Made by a program: the position numbers and the translations under genes. From Polaromonas sp. CG_9.7 (GTDB lineage: Bacteria > Pseudomonadota > Gammaproteobacteria > Burkholderiales > Burkholderiaceae_C), in NCBI RefSeq assembly GCF_015752205.1, contig NZ_JADOVG010000016.1:20763-84762 (forward strand): a stretch of 64,000 nucleotides of DNA, in the 5' to 3' direction. The notes beneath the pieces were generated by a model. The model searched no databases. It worked only from the letters and a program-made list of their open reading frames with translations, and had not been told where the DNA came from. This document shows positions 46,924 through 56,883 of this stretch, one piece after another. Every line of letters begins with the position of its first letter. Position 1 is the first letter of the stretch.

Positions 46924-48750
46924 TCACGCCAGGCTGCCCAGATAGCGGCGCCATCCGCCGAAGTGGGTGATGTCCTGTCCCTGCGCAGCGGCATGCGCCT
47001 CGCAGACAAAGCCCTGCACCGGGCTGCCGTCCTCCAGTGCCACCGTCCCGATGCCCAGGGGAGCGGGAATGCCGGCCACAAAAGAGCCAAATTCGCTTGC
47101 GGGCAGTTCCCATACTTCCATCTCGATGGCGGAGCCGCCCGCATCAACCCGCAGCATGCCGGGTCGCTGGGGCGGGCCGCCGGGCAGCGCAAACAGCTTG
47201 TAGCAGGGGGCGCTGCGCACCTCCCGCACGAGTCGGGCGCCGCGTTGCGTCAATTGCCCGTTCAGCGGCAGGCCGCTCAGATGCGCGCCGCAGACCGCCA
47301 CCCGGACCAGGCCGGACGCAAATTGCAGGCCGTCCGGCAGGGCGCTGGCCAGGCAGTGCGGCGCATGCGGCATGGCGCCCACCGTGGACACGGTGCGCGC
47401 GTGCAGGCGTGCCGCCAGCGATAGCAGGGGCAGGTCCTGGCCGGCAGGCGCGACCAATGTCACGCCCCAGGGCATGCCCGCCATGGCGTCAGACATGAAG
47501 CCGGTCGGCACGGCAACCGCAGCCAGGTCGAGCAGGTTCACATAGTTGGTGTAGTGGCCCAGGTTGGAATTGAGCCGGATGGGGTCGGCCTGCACCGCAT
47601 CGATGGTGTAGATGGTGCTGGCTGTGGGCGTGACCAGGCAGTCGATGTCTTGCCAGACCGGCCGGGTCTGCCGCTGGAGTTCCTTCAGGCGGTAAAGCGC
47701 CGCAAAGGTCTCCGGTGCTGAAATCTGCGCGCCCTTCTCGGTGATGGCGCGCGTGACAGGATGCAGCGCTTCTGGTTGCGCCTCGATAAAGGAGCGGATG
47801 GCCTGGTAACGCTCGGCCACCCAGGGGCCTTCATAGAGCAGGGTCGCGACGGCGCGAAACGGCGTGAGATCGACCTCCACCGGCGTGCCGCCCAGCGCCT
47901 GCAAGTGGGCGACCGCCTGGGCGAACTGCGCAGGGCCGTCGGGGTTGCCGTGAAACTCAAGGTCGGCCGGGCGTGGCACGCCGAACCGGAAACTGCTGGC
48001 CGCGCCAAAGTCATGGCCGTAAGGCGGCAGGTCGCGCGAATACGCATCCAGCGGATCCTCGCCCTGCGCCACCCCCAGCACCGTGGCGGCATCACCTGCG
48101 GTCAGCGCGAACACCGACACCACATCGAGCGTGCGGCAGGCCGGCACCACGCCCGTGGCGGGAATCCGGCCGCAGGTCGGCTTGAGACCGACCAGATTGT
48201 TGAACATGGCCGGCACGCGGCCCGAGCCGGCGGTGTCGGTGCCCAGCGAAAAGCTCGCCAGACCGAGCGCGACCGAAACGGCTGAGCCAGCGGAGGACCC
48301 GCCCGACACATAGTCCGGGTTCAGGCTGTTGCGGCAGGCGCCATACGGCGAGCGCACCCCCACCAGGCCGGTGGCAAACTGGTCAAGATTGGTCTTGCCG
48401 ACCGGGATGGCCCCGGCCTTGATCAGGCGCTGCACCACGGTGGCGCTGGCCTGGGGCGTATAGGCAAACGCCGGGCAGGCGGCCGTGGTGGGAATGCCTG
48501 CCAGGTCGATGTTGTCCTTGATGGCAAACGGAATGCCGTACAGCGGCAAGGTCTTCGGATCGCGCCCGTCCAGGGCCGCGGCATGGGCGCGCATTTCATC
48601 GAGCGTCAGGCGGCGAATCCAGACATGCCGGTCCAGGGCGGCGTCTTCTGCGCGCATCTGCGCATCGAGCTGCTCCACCAGTTGCGCGGGTGTCAGGCTG
48701 CCATCGAGGTAGCGGGCCCGCAGGGCGGGAATTGAAAGATCAAGTCGCAT
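46924..48750 (-). CDS. atzF: Allophanate hydrolase
   Basis: The enzyme hydrolyses allophanate to ammonia and CO2. The 608-residue protein has an N-terminal amidase-signature domain with the triad Lys78 (PFAIKDN), cis-Ser 151/152 (GGSSAGSA) and nucleophile Ser175 (DTAGSGRVPA). The C-terminal domain (about 460-608, LFALPGGPPQRPGMLRVD) is typical of AtzF. It is the last gene of riboswitch operon A, directly after the carboxylase, and so completes the guanidine (or urea) carboxylation route. The ATG at 48750 has AAGGA seven bases upstream; an ATG at 48756 is less well spaced. Confidence 0.94.
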   Translation of the reverse strand: MRLDLSIPALRARYLDGSLTPAQLVEQLDAQMRAEDAALDRHVWIRRLTLDEMRAHAAALDGRDPKTLPLYGIPFAIKDNIDLAGIPTTAACPAFAYTPQASATVVQRLIKAGAIPVGKTNLDQFATGLVGVRSPYGACRNSLNPDYVSGGSSAGSAVSVALGLASFSLGTDTAGSGRVPAMFNNLVGLKPTCGRIPATGVVPACRTLDVVSVFALTAGDAATVLGVAQGEDPLDAYSRDLPPYGHDFGAASSFRFGVPRPADLEFHGNPDGPAQFAQAVAHLQALGGTPVEVDLTPFRAVATLLYEGPWVAERYQAIRSFIEAQPEALHPVTRAITEKGAQISAPETFAALYRLKELQRQTRPVWQDIDCLVTPTASTIYTIDAVQADPIRLNSNLGHYTNYVNLLDLAAVAVPTGFMSDAMAGMPWGVTLVAPAGQDLPLLSLAARLHARTVSTVGAMPHAPHCLASALPDGLQFASGLVRVAVCGAHLSGLPLNGQLTQRGARLVREVRSAPCYKLFALPGGPPQRPGMLRVDAGGSAIEMEVWELPASEFGSFVAGIPAPLGIGTVALEDGSPVQGFVCEAHAAAQGQDITHFGGWRRYLGSLA

Positions 48751-48780
48751 CGTCATTTCCTTGTTCAACACATCAGCACA

Positions 48781-51700
48781 TCAGCACATCAACACCAGCG
48801 GCTGGCCTGCCGTCACGGACTGGCCCTCCACGCACAGCAGCTGCTCGATACGGCCAGCGCAATGGGCATGCACGGTGATTTCCATTTTCATGGACTCGAT
48901 CACCAGCAGCGCCTGCCCGGCCGTCACGTCAGCGCCCACCGCCACCAGCACAGACCACACGCCGCCCGCAACCTGGGACGCCACCACTTCGCCTTCAAAG
49001 GCCTGGGCAGCGGCCGCCTGGGCCTCTGCCTCTGCGGCGCTGCCGGCATCGGGCGCCTCGGACACGCCCGCAAGACGCCAGCGCTCGCGCTCGGCCTCGA
49101 ACGCCGCCTGCTGCCCTTGTTTGAAGTCCCTGATCGATGCATCGTTTTCGCGCAGGAAACGCTGGTAATCCGAGAGGCGGAAAACGCCTTCGTCGATCCG
49201 CAGCGCGGCACGCCCCGCCACGAACTCCTTGCGGTAGGCCAGCAGTTCCTCGGCACCCATGGGGTAGAAACGGATCTGGTCGAAAAACCGCAGCAGCCAA
49301 GGCTTGCCTTCCTGAAAATCACGCGTCACCCGCCAGCGATTCCACATCTGCACCGTGCGGCCGACGAACTGGTAGCCGCCCGGGCCTTCCATCCCATAGA
49401 CGCACATATAGGCGCCGCCGATACCGACGGCGTTTTCCGGCGTCCAGGTGCGGGCCGGGTTGTACTTGGTGGTCACCAGCCGGTGCCGGGGGTCCAGCGG
49501 TGTGGCGACCGGCGCGCCCAGGTACACATCACCCAGGCCCAGCACCATGTAGCTGGCGTCGAACACAATGTCATACACCGCCTGGATGTCGGGCAGGCCG
49601 TTGATGCGGCGGATAAACTCGATATTGCTCGGGCACCAGGGCGCATCGGCGCTGACCGACTGCATGTATTTTTCAATCGCCAGCTTGGTGGCCGGGTCGT
49701 CCCAGGACAGCGGCAGCCAGACGGTGCGGCTCGGCACCTCGATGTCATCGGCCGCCGCCAGTCCGGCCTGGGCCTGCAGCAGCTGGTCCATCAGGGCCGG
49801 CAGCGGCAACTGCAGCGCGTCGTAATGCACCTGCAGCGAGCGGATACCCGGCGTCAGGTCGATCACGCCGCGCAGTTGGCCTTCGTCGCGCCAGTCCTGC
49901 AGGCGCGTCATCAGGGCATGTACCAGGAAGCGCAGCGTCAGGTCCAGCTGGAGCTCACCGAACTCGATCAGCACATAGGCGTCGCCGGCGCGCCGGTACA
50001 CCACCTCGACGCCGTTTTCCTTGGCGGGCGAACGGTGCAGCACCGCGCCGTCCAGGGGCTGGCTTTGCGCCGAAACCGTCACCACCCGCTCGGCCTCTGC
50101 GGCCGCCGGCACGGTCAGCGCCGCATGTTGGGCACGCGCCAGTTCGGCCGCCTCCTGTTGACGCAAGGGCTTGAACCGCACGGTATTGCCGGGCGACAAC
50201 TGGCCCAGCTTCCACAGTTCAGCCTGCACGACGGTGGCCGGGCAGACAAAGCCGCCCAGGCTCGGACCGTCAGGCCCGAGGATCACCGGCATGTCGCCGG
50301 TGAAGTCGATCGCGCCGATGGCGTAAGCGTTGTCGTGGATGTTCGAAGGGTGCAGACCGGCCTCCCCGCCATCGCGTCGGGCCCAGGCCGGCTTCGGACC
50401 GATCAGCCGAACGCCGGTGCGGCTGGAGTTGTAATGCACCTGCCAGTCGGTGGCAAAGAACATTTCCATATCTTCCGGCGTGAAGAAGTCGGGGGCGGCA
50501 TGCGGCCCGACCAGTACGCCGATATCCCAGTGCGCGCCGAACACCGGTGTCAAGGCCGCCGCTGTATCAGCCTCCATGACGGGCAAGCCGGCGGTCTGGC
50601 CCGGATGCAGCACATCACCGGCACGCAACACCCGGCCGCCATGGCCGCCGAACTGGCCCAACGTGAAGGTCGACCGGCTGCCCAGGTAAACCGGCACATC
50701 AAGGCCGCCGCTCACCGCCAGATAGGCCCGGCAGCCCGTGCCCGTGACACGGCCGACGCGCAGCGTCTGACCAGCCTGCACCCCCAGCGCCCGGCCCATG
50801 GGCACGGACGCACCGTCCAGCAGCAACTCGATAGGCGCGCCGGTGACAGCGATCTGCCGCGCGCTGCGAAAGCTCAGAGTCGGCCCGGCGACCGTGATTT
50901 CCAGCGCCGCCGCGCCCTCGGGATTGCCCAGCAGCCGGTTGGCCAGCCGCAGCGCCAGTCCGTCCATCGGCCCGGAGGGGGGCACCCCCACATCCCAGTA
51001 GCCGAGCCGGCCCGGCCAGTCCTGCACCGAGGTTTGCACGCCCGGGCTGAGCACATCAATCGCCTCGCTGGGTGCCGCGAAACCGGCCAGGCTTTGCGTC
51101 GTGTGCCGCCCTTGCAAAAAGGGCGCAAAGCGCATCAGGGCGCGCAGGTAGTCAAGATTGGACTCCAGCCCCGCGATGCGGGTCTGGCCCAGGGCCTGGT
51201 CCAGCCTGGCCAGCGCCTGCTCGCGGTCGTCGCCATGCGCGATCAGCTTGGCCAGCATCGGGTCGTAATGCGCGCTGACCTCGGTGCCGCGTTCAATCCA
51301 GGTGTCCACCCGCAGGTCGTTCGGAAAATACACCTCGGTCAGCAGTCCGGTCGAGGGCTGGAAATTCTTGGCCGGATCCTCGGCATACAGGCGCGCCTGC
51401 ACCGCATGGCCGCGCGGCACCACCGCCAGCGTGTGCAGGGGCGGCATGTCCCCGGCGGCCAGGCGGACCATCCATTCCACCAGGTCCACGCCGGTGACGG
51501 CCTCGGTCACCCCGTGCTCGACCTGCAGGCGTGCATTGACTTCGAGAAAGAAGAATTCCTGCGTGGCGGCATCGACGACGAACTCGACGGTGCCGGCCGA
51601 CCGGTAGCAGGCGGTGCGGGCCAGCTTGCGCGCCGTTTCCAGCAGGGCTTGGCGCACCTCCTCGCGCAGGTTGGGCGCCGGCGTTTCCTCGACCACCTTC

Positions 51701-52404
51701 TGGTTGCGACGCTGCAAAGAACAATCGCGCTCGCCCAGCGCCAGCACGCCACCCGCGCCGTCACCGAAAATCTGCACCTCGATGTGGCGGGCGTCGGTGA
51801 TGAAGCGCTCCAGGAACACGCCGGCATCGGAAAAGTTGGCTTGCGCCAGCCGCTTGACCGAATCGAAAGCAGCGCGAAGTTCTTCGGCATGGCGGCACAT
51901 CTGCATGCCGATGCCGCCGCCGCCCGCACTGCTCTTGAGCATCACCGGATAGCCGATGGTTTGCGCCTGCGCCAGCGCGTCGTCCAGGCCGGACAGCAGG
52001 CCGGTGCCGGGCAGCAGGGGCACGCCGGCCTGCGTCGCCAGCGCGCGCGCCGTGTGCTTGAGGCCAAAGACCCGCATCTGTTGCGGCGTGGGGCCGATAA
52101 AGGCCAACCCGGCGGCTTCGCAGGCCTCGACAAAACCGGCATTTTCCGAAAGAAAACCGTAGCCAGGATGGATGGCTTGCGCGCCGCTGGCCAGCGCCGC
52201 CTCGATGATGCGCTGCATCGCCAGGTAGCTGCCGCTGACGGCCGCCGGGCCAATGCAAACCGCTTCATCGGCTGCGGCCACATGGGCCGAATCGGCATCG
52301 GCTTCGGAATAGATCGCCACGGCGCCCACACCCATGCGGCGCAGGGTGCGGATGATGCGGCAGGCAATCGCACCCCGGTTGGCAACAAGAACTTTTTTGA
52401 ACAT
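48781..52404 (-). CDS. Biotin-dependent guanidine/urea carboxylase
   Basis: The 1207-residue single-chain carboxylase has biotin carboxylase (residues about 1-450, [40 protein letters not shown]). A carboxyltransferase follows, made of KipA/KipI-like halves (about 470-1090, [20 protein letters not shown]). The biotinyl domain carries Lys1173 in ESMKMEITV. Annotated homologues are called urea carboxylase. Two DUF1989 genes just upstream and a guanidine-I riboswitch on the operon are the hallmarks of guanidine carboxylase, which makes carboxyguanidine, so guanidine is the more probable substrate. The specificity residues in the carboxyltransferase were not checked. Confidence 0.93.
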   Translation of the reverse strand: MFKKVLVANRGAIACRIIRTLRRMGVGAVAIYSEADADSAHVAAADEAVCIGPAAVSGSYLAMQRIIEAALASGAQAIHPGYGFLSENAGFVEACEAAGLAFIGPTPQQMRVFGLKHTARALATQAGVPLLPGTGLLSGLDDALAQAQTIGYPVMLKSSAGGGGIGMQMCRHAEELRAAFDSVKRLAQANFSDAGVFLERFITDARHIEVQIFGDGAGGVLALGERDCSLQRRNQKVVEETPAPNLREEVRQALLETARKLARTACYRSAGTVEFVVDAATQEFFFLEVNARLQVEHGVTEAVTGVDLVEWMVRLAAGDMPPLHTLAVVPRGHAVQARLYAEDPAKNFQPSTGLLTEVYFPNDLRVDTWIERGTEVSAHYDPMLAKLIAHGDDREQALARLDQALGQTRIAGLESNLDYLRALMRFAPFLQGRHTTQSLAGFAAPSEAIDVLSPGVQTSVQDWPGRLGYWDVGVPPSGPMDGLALRLANRLLGNPEGAAALEITVAGPTLSFRSARQIAVTGAPIELLLDGASVPMGRALGVQAGQTLRVGRVTGTGCRAYLAVSGGLDVPVYLGSRSTFTLGQFGGHGGRVLRAGDVLHPGQTAGLPVMEADTAAALTPVFGAHWDIGVLVGPHAAPDFFTPEDMEMFFATDWQVHYNSSRTGVRLIGPKPAWARRDGGEAGLHPSNIHDNAYAIGAIDFTGDMPVILGPDGPSLGGFVCPATVVQAELWKLGQLSPGNTVRFKPLRQQEAAELARAQHAALTVPAAAEAERVVTVSAQSQPLDGAVLHRSPAKENGVEVVYRRAGDAYVLIEFGELQLDLTLRFLVHALMTRLQDWRDEGQLRGVIDLTPGIRSLQVHYDALQLPLPALMDQLLQAQAGLAAADDIEVPSRTVWLPLSWDDPATKLAIEKYMQSVSADAPWCPSNIEFIRRINGLPDIQAVYDIVFDASYMVLGLGDVYLGAPVATPLDPRHRLVTTKYNPARTWTPENAVGIGGAYMCVYGMEGPGGYQFVGRTVQMWNRWRVTRDFQEGKPWLLRFFDQIRFYPMGAEELLAYRKEFVAGRAALRIDEGVFRLSDYQRFLRENDASIRDFKQGQQAAFEAERERWRLAGVSEAPDAGSAAEAEAQAAAAQAFEGEVVASQVAGGVWSVLVAVGADVTAGQALLVIESMKMEITVHAHCAGRIEQLLCVEGQSVTAGQPLVLMC

Positions 52405-52478
52405 GATCGGCTCACGGCAAGCGGCAGGTCGTCCTGCCAGTCAGGAAGGGGCGCCGGTCGTCCGGCACCCGGAAGTTG

Positions 52479-53129
52479 TTAAGCGGCGTCCCAGACCAGG
52501 CAGCGTACCGGCGTGGGGTTGTAGGCATTGCACGGGTTGTTGAGCTGCGGGCAGTTCGACACCAGCACGATCACGTCCGTCTCGGCACGCATCTCGACAT
52601 ACTTGCCGGGCGCGGAGATGCCGTCCTCGAAAGTCAGACCGCCGTTTGGGGTGACCGGCACGTTCATGAAGAAATTGATGTTGGAGGCCATGTCGCGCTT
52701 GTGCAGTCCGTACGGGTTGTGCGCGATGGCCGCCATGAAGTTGTCGCGGCAGCTGTGCATGGCGCGTTTTTCCAGGGCGTAGCGCACGGTATTGCTTTCG
52801 CACGAGCAGGCGCCGCCCAGCGTGTCGTGGCGGCCGCAGGTGTCGGCCACAATGGTCAGCAGGGGCCGGCCTTCGCTCGACATGAGGACGGAGCCCAGGC
52901 CCAGGTAGAGCGCACCCTGTGCCTGAATGGTGTGCGTCAGGCTGTAGTGCTCTTCGGGGTCGTCGGCGTTGAAGAACAGCGTATCGACGGCCTGGTTGCC
53001 TTCGAGATCGACAATGCGAAAAATCTGGCCCTTGCTGAGCCGCTGCATCCATGGCTCGCCGGCGGGAATGGTTTCGTCCAGGGTGGCCTGTGCGGGATCG
53101 AGTGCGCTGGCCTGAATGGTGGCAGACAT
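52479..53129 (-). CDS. DUF1989 protein, urea carboxylase-associated 1 (probable carboxyguanidine deiminase subunit)
   Basis: The 216-residue protein has the DUF1989 core: [52 protein letters not shown] and [11 protein letters not shown]. Conserved Cys and His suit metal binding. In guanidine operons two such proteins form the heteromeric carboxyguanidine deiminase that turns carboxyguanidine into allophanate and ammonia. The paralogue lies directly upstream and the carboxylase directly downstream. AAGGAAT precedes the ATG at 53129. Which of the two is the A or B subunit I cannot say. Confidence 0.9.
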   Translation of the reverse strand: MSATIQASALDPAQATLDETIPAGEPWMQRLSKGQIFRIVDLEGNQAVDTLFFNADDPEEHYSLTHTIQAQGALYLGLGSVLMSSEGRPLLTIVADTCGRHDTLGGACSCESNTVRYALEKRAMHSCRDNFMAAIAHNPYGLHKRDMASNINFFMNVPVTPNGGLTFEDGISAPGKYVEMRAETDVIVLVSNCPQLNNPCNAYNPTPVRCLVWDAA

Positions 53130-53185
53130 GGTGGGATTCCTTGGAATGATGGATCGAAAGCGAAAGCAGTGGCCGACGTGCTGGT

Positions 53186-53968
53186 TTAAAGAAACCAGCG
53201 CTCGGTGTTGATGAAACCCCGGTCGTTTTCCGGGCATGACAGCCGGCACACATCCTGGGCGCCCGCCGTGCCGGAGCGCCAGGCCGTGAGCTTGACCGCG
53301 CCCGGGGCATAGACCGGCGCCGGATCGAGCGGATGCGGCGCTGCGGAAAGCACCACCAACACATTCATCTCGAAACGCAGATCGACATGCTGGTCTGGCT
53401 GCCGGTGGGCCGTCTCGAAATGCAGCTTGCCGCCCTGATCGGCGCTCACCTTGCTGAAGAAATTGACATTGGCGCCCACATCGCGCCGGCCCAGGCCCCA
53501 TTTGTTCAACTCCACCAGCAACCCATCCAGACCGCTGCGGTACATGCCGTTGCGGTGTTCCTGGTAGCGCGCCTGGCCGTACTTTTTTTCCAGGCTGGCC
53601 GCGTCGAGCACGCCGCTGAAGGTGTCGTGCCAGCCGCAGCTGTCTTCGGGAATCGAGCACAGGATGCGTCCCATGTCCGAGTAGCAGGCATGACCACTTG
53701 TGAGAAAAGCCGTGTGCTGTGCCTTGAGCGTGTCAGGCATGTTGTAACGCTCGGTCTTTTCTTCCTGGTTGAAAAACAGCGCCGAGACATTGGCGCAGCC
53801 CTGCAGGTCGGAGAGTCGCAGCGTATTGCCGCGGCGCAGCACGCCCGACCAGTGGCAGCCGCCGGGCAGTGTTTCCTCCCACAGCACCCGCTCGGGCGCA
53901 AAGGTGGTGGATATATCGGGCACCGCTGCGCGGGCCAGCGCAGGCAAATTGGCAAAAGTGGTTGACAT
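53186..53968 (-). CDS. DUF1989 protein, urea carboxylase-associated 2 (probable carboxyguanidine deiminase subunit)
   Basis: The 260-residue protein is a paralogue of the next gene downstream. It shows [51 protein letters not shown] and [15 protein letters not shown], and ends [19 protein letters not shown]. The longer form with a C-terminal extension is the usual partner in the deiminase pair. It lies 46 bases after the ABC ATPase gene in riboswitch operon A. Activity is inferred from family and operon context. Confidence 0.9.
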   Translation of the reverse strand: MSTTFANLPALARAAVPDISTTFAPERVLWEETLPGGCHWSGVLRRGNTLRLSDLQGCANVSALFFNQEEKTERYNMPDTLKAQHTAFLTSGHACYSDMGRILCSIPEDSCGWHDTFSGVLDAASLEKKYGQARYQEHRNGMYRSGLDGLLVELNKWGLGRRDVGANVNFFSKVSADQGGKLHFETAHRQPDQHVDLRFEMNVLVVLSAAPHPLDPAPVYAPGAVKLTAWRSGTAGAQDVCRLSCPENDRGFINTERWFL

Positions 53969-54014
53969 GGCTTGATCGCTTGTAAAGAAAGAGGGGATAA
54001 CGGGGGCAATGACC

Positions 54015-54851
54015 TCAGGCTGAAGTGCCTTGCAGGTTGAGCTGGTCAAGCCTGTCCAGGTCGGTGGTGATGCCGGTGCTCTGCCGGATGCGCGCCAGGA
54101 TCTCGGCACGCAGTTCGCGAAACGGCGCCGTGTGTTTCATCTCCTGGGTGCGCTGGGCCGGCAGCGGTACCGCGAACGTGCTGTGGATGCGTCCGGGGCG
54201 CGGCTGCATCAGCACCACGCGCTGGCCCAGGTAGATGGCTTCTTCCACGTCGTGGGTGACAAAGATGATGGTGGTTTTTTCAACCCGGTGAATGTGCAGG
54301 ATCAGGTCATGCATGACCTCGCGCGTCTGCGCGTCCAGGGCGCCGAAAGGCTCATCCATCAGCAAGATCGAAGGCCGGCCCATCAGGGCCCGGGCAATCG
54401 CCACCCGCTGCTGCATGCCGCCCGACAACTGGTTCGGATAGGCCGAACTCACCTTGCTCAGGCCGATCAGGTTCAGCAGCGCATCGGCGCGCCCGGAGGC
54501 GGCTTCCACGTCGGAGGACGTCAGATTTTCCCGGTTGACCTTGAGTTGGCGGCTGAACTTGATGTTGTCGATAACGCTGAGCCAGGGATACAGGCTGTAG
54601 TGCTGGAACACCATGGCGCGGTCTGCGCCCGGGCTGTTGATCGACTGGCCATCGCACAGCACCTCGCCGCTGGTGCGGTATTCGAGCCCGGCAAGAATCC
54701 GCAACAAAGTCGATTTGCCGCAGCCCGACGCCCCCACGAGCGTGACGAACTCGTTGTCTTCAATGCTGAGGTTCACGTCCTGCAGCGCGGGGATCTGGCC
54801 GGCGGCGGCAGCGAATATCTTGCCGACATTTTTGATGTTGACTTTGGACAT
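54015..54851 (-). CDS. ABC transporter ATP-binding protein (NitT/TauT family)
   Basis: The 278-residue ATPase has Walker A GASGCGKSTLL (about 40-50), signature LSGGMQQRVAIARAL near 150, and Walker B ILLMDEPFGALD near 172. The C-terminal extension is typical of the SsuB/TauB/NrtD group. It energises uptake with the permease four bases upstream. No substrate-binding protein is in this operon; the matching one is the first gene of operon B at 62718-63755. The operon's riboswitch makes guanidine or a guanidino compound the likely cargo. Confidence 0.93.
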   Translation of the reverse strand: MSKVNIKNVGKIFAAAAGQIPALQDVNLSIEDNEFVTLVGASGCGKSTLLRILAGLEYRTSGEVLCDGQSINSPGADRAMVFQHYSLYPWLSVIDNIKFSRQLKVNRENLTSSDVEAASGRADALLNLIGLSKVSSAYPNQLSGGMQQRVAIARALMGRPSILLMDEPFGALDAQTREVMHDLILHIHRVEKTTIIFVTHDVEEAIYLGQRVVLMQPRPGRIHSTFAVPLPAQRTQEMKHTAPFRELRAEILARIRQSTGITTDLDRLDQLNLQGTSA

Positions 54852-54855
54852 GGTT

Positions 54856-55674
54856 TTAGCCTCTCGCCTGTGACCAGGGGAACAGACGGCGATGCAGCCA
54901 GCGAAAGCCCTGGTCGATCAACAGGCCAATCACCCCGATCAAAATGATTCCGCCAAAAATCGTGTCGGTCTTCAGGTAGCGTTGCGCCTTCAAAATGGCA
55001 TAACCCAAGCCGGAATTGGCAGCCACCAGCTCGGCCACCACCAGGTAGGTCCAGGCCCAGCCCATCGTGATGCGCAGCGTGTCGAGCATCGCCGGCTTGG
55101 CCGATTGCGACAGCACCAGGCGGATCATTTCGTAGCGCGTTGCGCCCATCGTGAGGGCCGCTTCGATCTGCGCCATCGGCACCTGCCGGACGTTCTCGGC
55201 CACCATCAGCACCATCTGGAAAAATGTGCCGATGAAGATGATGGATATCTTGGCGCTTTCACCAATGCCCAGCCACAGCATGACCAGGGGAATGAAGGCC
55301 ACGGCCGGCATATAGCGGATGAAATCGGTCAGGGGTTCGAGCAGGGCCTCGACTGGGCGGAAGGCCCCGATCAGCAGACCCAGCGGCAAGGCCAATGCAG
55401 CTGACAACAAAAAGCCAGCAGCGACCCGGTAGATGCTTATCGCAGCATCCCCCATCAGGTCATCCTCGAGCAGCCAGGTCACCATGCGGGTGAACACGTT
55501 CAATGGCCCGGGCAGGAACATCGGGTCAACCCAGCCCGAGGCAGAAAGGGCCGCCCAGGCGGCGAAGGGAAGCAACAGCCCCAGCGCGGCAAACATCCAG
55601 TACTGCCGTCGGGATAGATGACCCGCGATGCGCCAGATGCCCGGGCGCGCGGGTGGCAAAAATTTTTCGGACAA
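54856..55674 (-). CDS. ABC transporter permease (NitT/TauT family)
   Basis: The 272-residue inner-membrane protein has six helices and the binding-protein-dependent transport EAA region (ALTMGATRYEMIRLVLSQSA, about 155-175). The frame opens with a TTG start at 55674, preceded by TGGAG seven bases upstream, unusual but well placed. It is the first gene of operon A, 54 bases downstream of a guanidine-I riboswitch. It pairs with the ATPase downstream and probably with the binding protein of operon B. Confidence 0.92.
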   Translation of the reverse strand: MSEKFLPPARPGIWRIAGHLSRRQYWMFAALGLLLPFAAWAALSASGWVDPMFLPGPLNVFTRMVTWLLEDDLMGDAAISIYRVAAGFLLSAALALPLGLLIGAFRPVEALLEPLTDFIRYMPAVAFIPLVMLWLGIGESAKISIIFIGTFFQMVLMVAENVRQVPMAQIEAALTMGATRYEMIRLVLSQSAKPAMLDTLRITMGWAWTYLVVAELVAANSGLGYAILKAQRYLKTDTIFGGIILIGVIGLLIDQGFRWLHRRLFPWSQARG

Positions 55675-55728
55675 TGCGGGCTCCAGAAGTTGAAGGAAAA
55701 AGCCAAGAGAGGACGGCGATACACACCA

Positions 55729-55828
55729 TCTCCTCCCGGGCTTTTATCCCTCCGTGGAGCCGCATGAATGCGGCCGACAGCTCTCGGACCAGACAGCGCC
55801 ATTCGACATGGCGCCCGGAACCCTAGCG
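55729..55828 (-). promoter_or_regulatory. Guanidine-I riboswitch (ykkC class) of operon A
   Basis: On the minus strand the RNA has all conserved blocks of the ykkC/guanidine-I class in order: CTAGGGTTCCGG at the 5' end, CTGGTCCGAGAG in the middle and ACGGAGGGATAAAAGCCCGG followed by GAG at the 3' end. Two variable stems lie between them. It binds free guanidinium and switches expression on. It lies just upstream of the permease gene, so operon A should be induced by guanidine. Confidence 0.95.
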
Positions 55829-56055
55829 GTCTGACAAGTAAAGTGGCGCTGTAATCAGCACGACACCTCTCTTGCAAGACAATAAGCAAATTCAATGCCA
55901 GATTTCTGGCATCAGGGTCAACCTGTCGCGATGCAACAGCCGTCATCTGGGCCATTCGCCTTGTTGAACATCAAGTGATGTGCACCAAATCAGGGAAAAC
56001 GCACTCCCATGAGGCCTATTCCGGGCCATCGCCCTTTTCTGGCAGATTCCAGGGC
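55829..56055. other. Promoter region of operon A
   Basis: This gap follows operon B's last gene and must hold the operon A promoter. On the minus strand TTGCAA and GATTAC about 16 bases apart (around 55840-55875) could be -35 and -10. An 18-bp inverted repeat lies upstream at 55895. No gene is seen and no clear terminator for operon B was found. Confidence 0.45.
55895..55912. promoter_or_regulatory. Perfect inverted repeat upstream of the operon A promoter
   Basis: ATGCCAGA-TT-TCTGGCAT lies about 70 bases upstream of the riboswitch start. It is positioned to bind an activator at or above the -35 box. The riboswitch of operon B has no copy of it in the visible upstream sequence. Confidence 0.5.
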
Positions 56056-56883
56056 CTAAATGCTTGAATCTGTGCAGTCCCACTCAATGACCTGCCAGGG
56101 TAAGGTTGAAAAATCGCCCTCGATTCGCGCCTGAAATTCGGACTCGTGGTGCAACCGGCAAGGCAGGCTGCGGCCTTCGAGTTCAGGCAGCGTGGAATGC
56201 TCGATCGTCCAGCGGCCGGCGTCAAGGCGGCCAAAGGAGATTTCAAAATCCAGTATCTCGCGGGCCATATCAGGATGCCGGGCAACAACATCGGCCAGCG
56301 ATGGCTCCGTTTCTCTGTCAGGCGACAAGGCCAGGCGCCGGGGACGAACACGCATCAGATAACGGCCCGCCACCAGCACCCTTTCGGCATTGTCCTGCCC
56401 TGTTTCGTCCAGGCCGGCCAGCACAATGGACCGGCCGGTGGAACCGGGCAGGCGCTCCCAGACCTCGAGATACGACGCATGCAGGCCCGTTTCAATCACA
56501 CGATCAGGCCCGTCAAAGAGCATCACGCCAGCATCCGCCGCCTCCCGTGCCGGCTGAAAGTCGCTCAGGCGGTGCCAGGTGCAGACTTCTCCTGCCGCCT
56601 GCTGCCGGACTTGGGTCATGCCGCAAAATCCCTGCTGGGCGGCAAGCCTGAGCGCCAGTGGCTGTCCGGGCTGCGCACCTGGCGCCTGTGCGGTCACGGG
56701 CCGGGCCATCAGGGGAATGCGCAGGTCGGCATGCCAGACACTGGTCTGCAGCCAGCGTACAAAACTGCGGTCGTCGCGCACCCCCGGTGCTTCCAGCAGC
56801 GTGCGTGCCCAAACACCGCGGTAGCGGTCCGGCACGGCAGACCCGCCGGCGCCTGGCAAGACGCCGGTTTGAACCGCGCTCAT
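56056..56883 (-). CDS. Unrecognised protein, last gene of guanidine-controlled operon B
   Basis: The 275-residue soluble protein begins with a disordered tail, then VPDRYRGVWARTLLEAPG and SFVRWLQTSVWHADLRIP. It continues with CTWHRLSDFQP, GLHASYLEVWERLPGS, and a C-terminal half ending QVIEWDCTDSSI. I do not know its family, though the first motif is familiar from unannotated proteobacterial proteins. Conserved Trp, His and Cys suggest a beta-rich enzyme or binding protein. Its start overlaps the preceding metallo-hydrolase stop by four bases, so it is made with the pathway enzymes. Confidence 0.75.
   Translation of the reverse strand: MSAVQTGVLPGAGGSAVPDRYRGVWARTLLEAPGVRDDRSFVRWLQTSVWHADLRIPLMARPVTAQAPGAQPGQPLALRLAAQQGFCGMTQVRQQAAGEVCTWHRLSDFQPAREAADAGVMLFDGPDRVIETGLHASYLEVWERLPGSTGRSIVLAGLDETGQDNAERVLVAGRYLMRVRPRRLALSPDRETEPSLADVVARHPDMAREILDFEISFGRLDAGRWTIEHSTLPELEGRSLPCRLHHESEFQARIEGDFSTLPWQVIEWDCTDSSI

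Noticed and set aside
48862..52482. 1206-codon open frame on the plus strand across the carboxylase
   Set aside because: It mirrors the carboxylase gene in high-GC DNA; the minus strand has the biotin carboxylase and biotinyl motifs, the plus frame has no recognisable domain.
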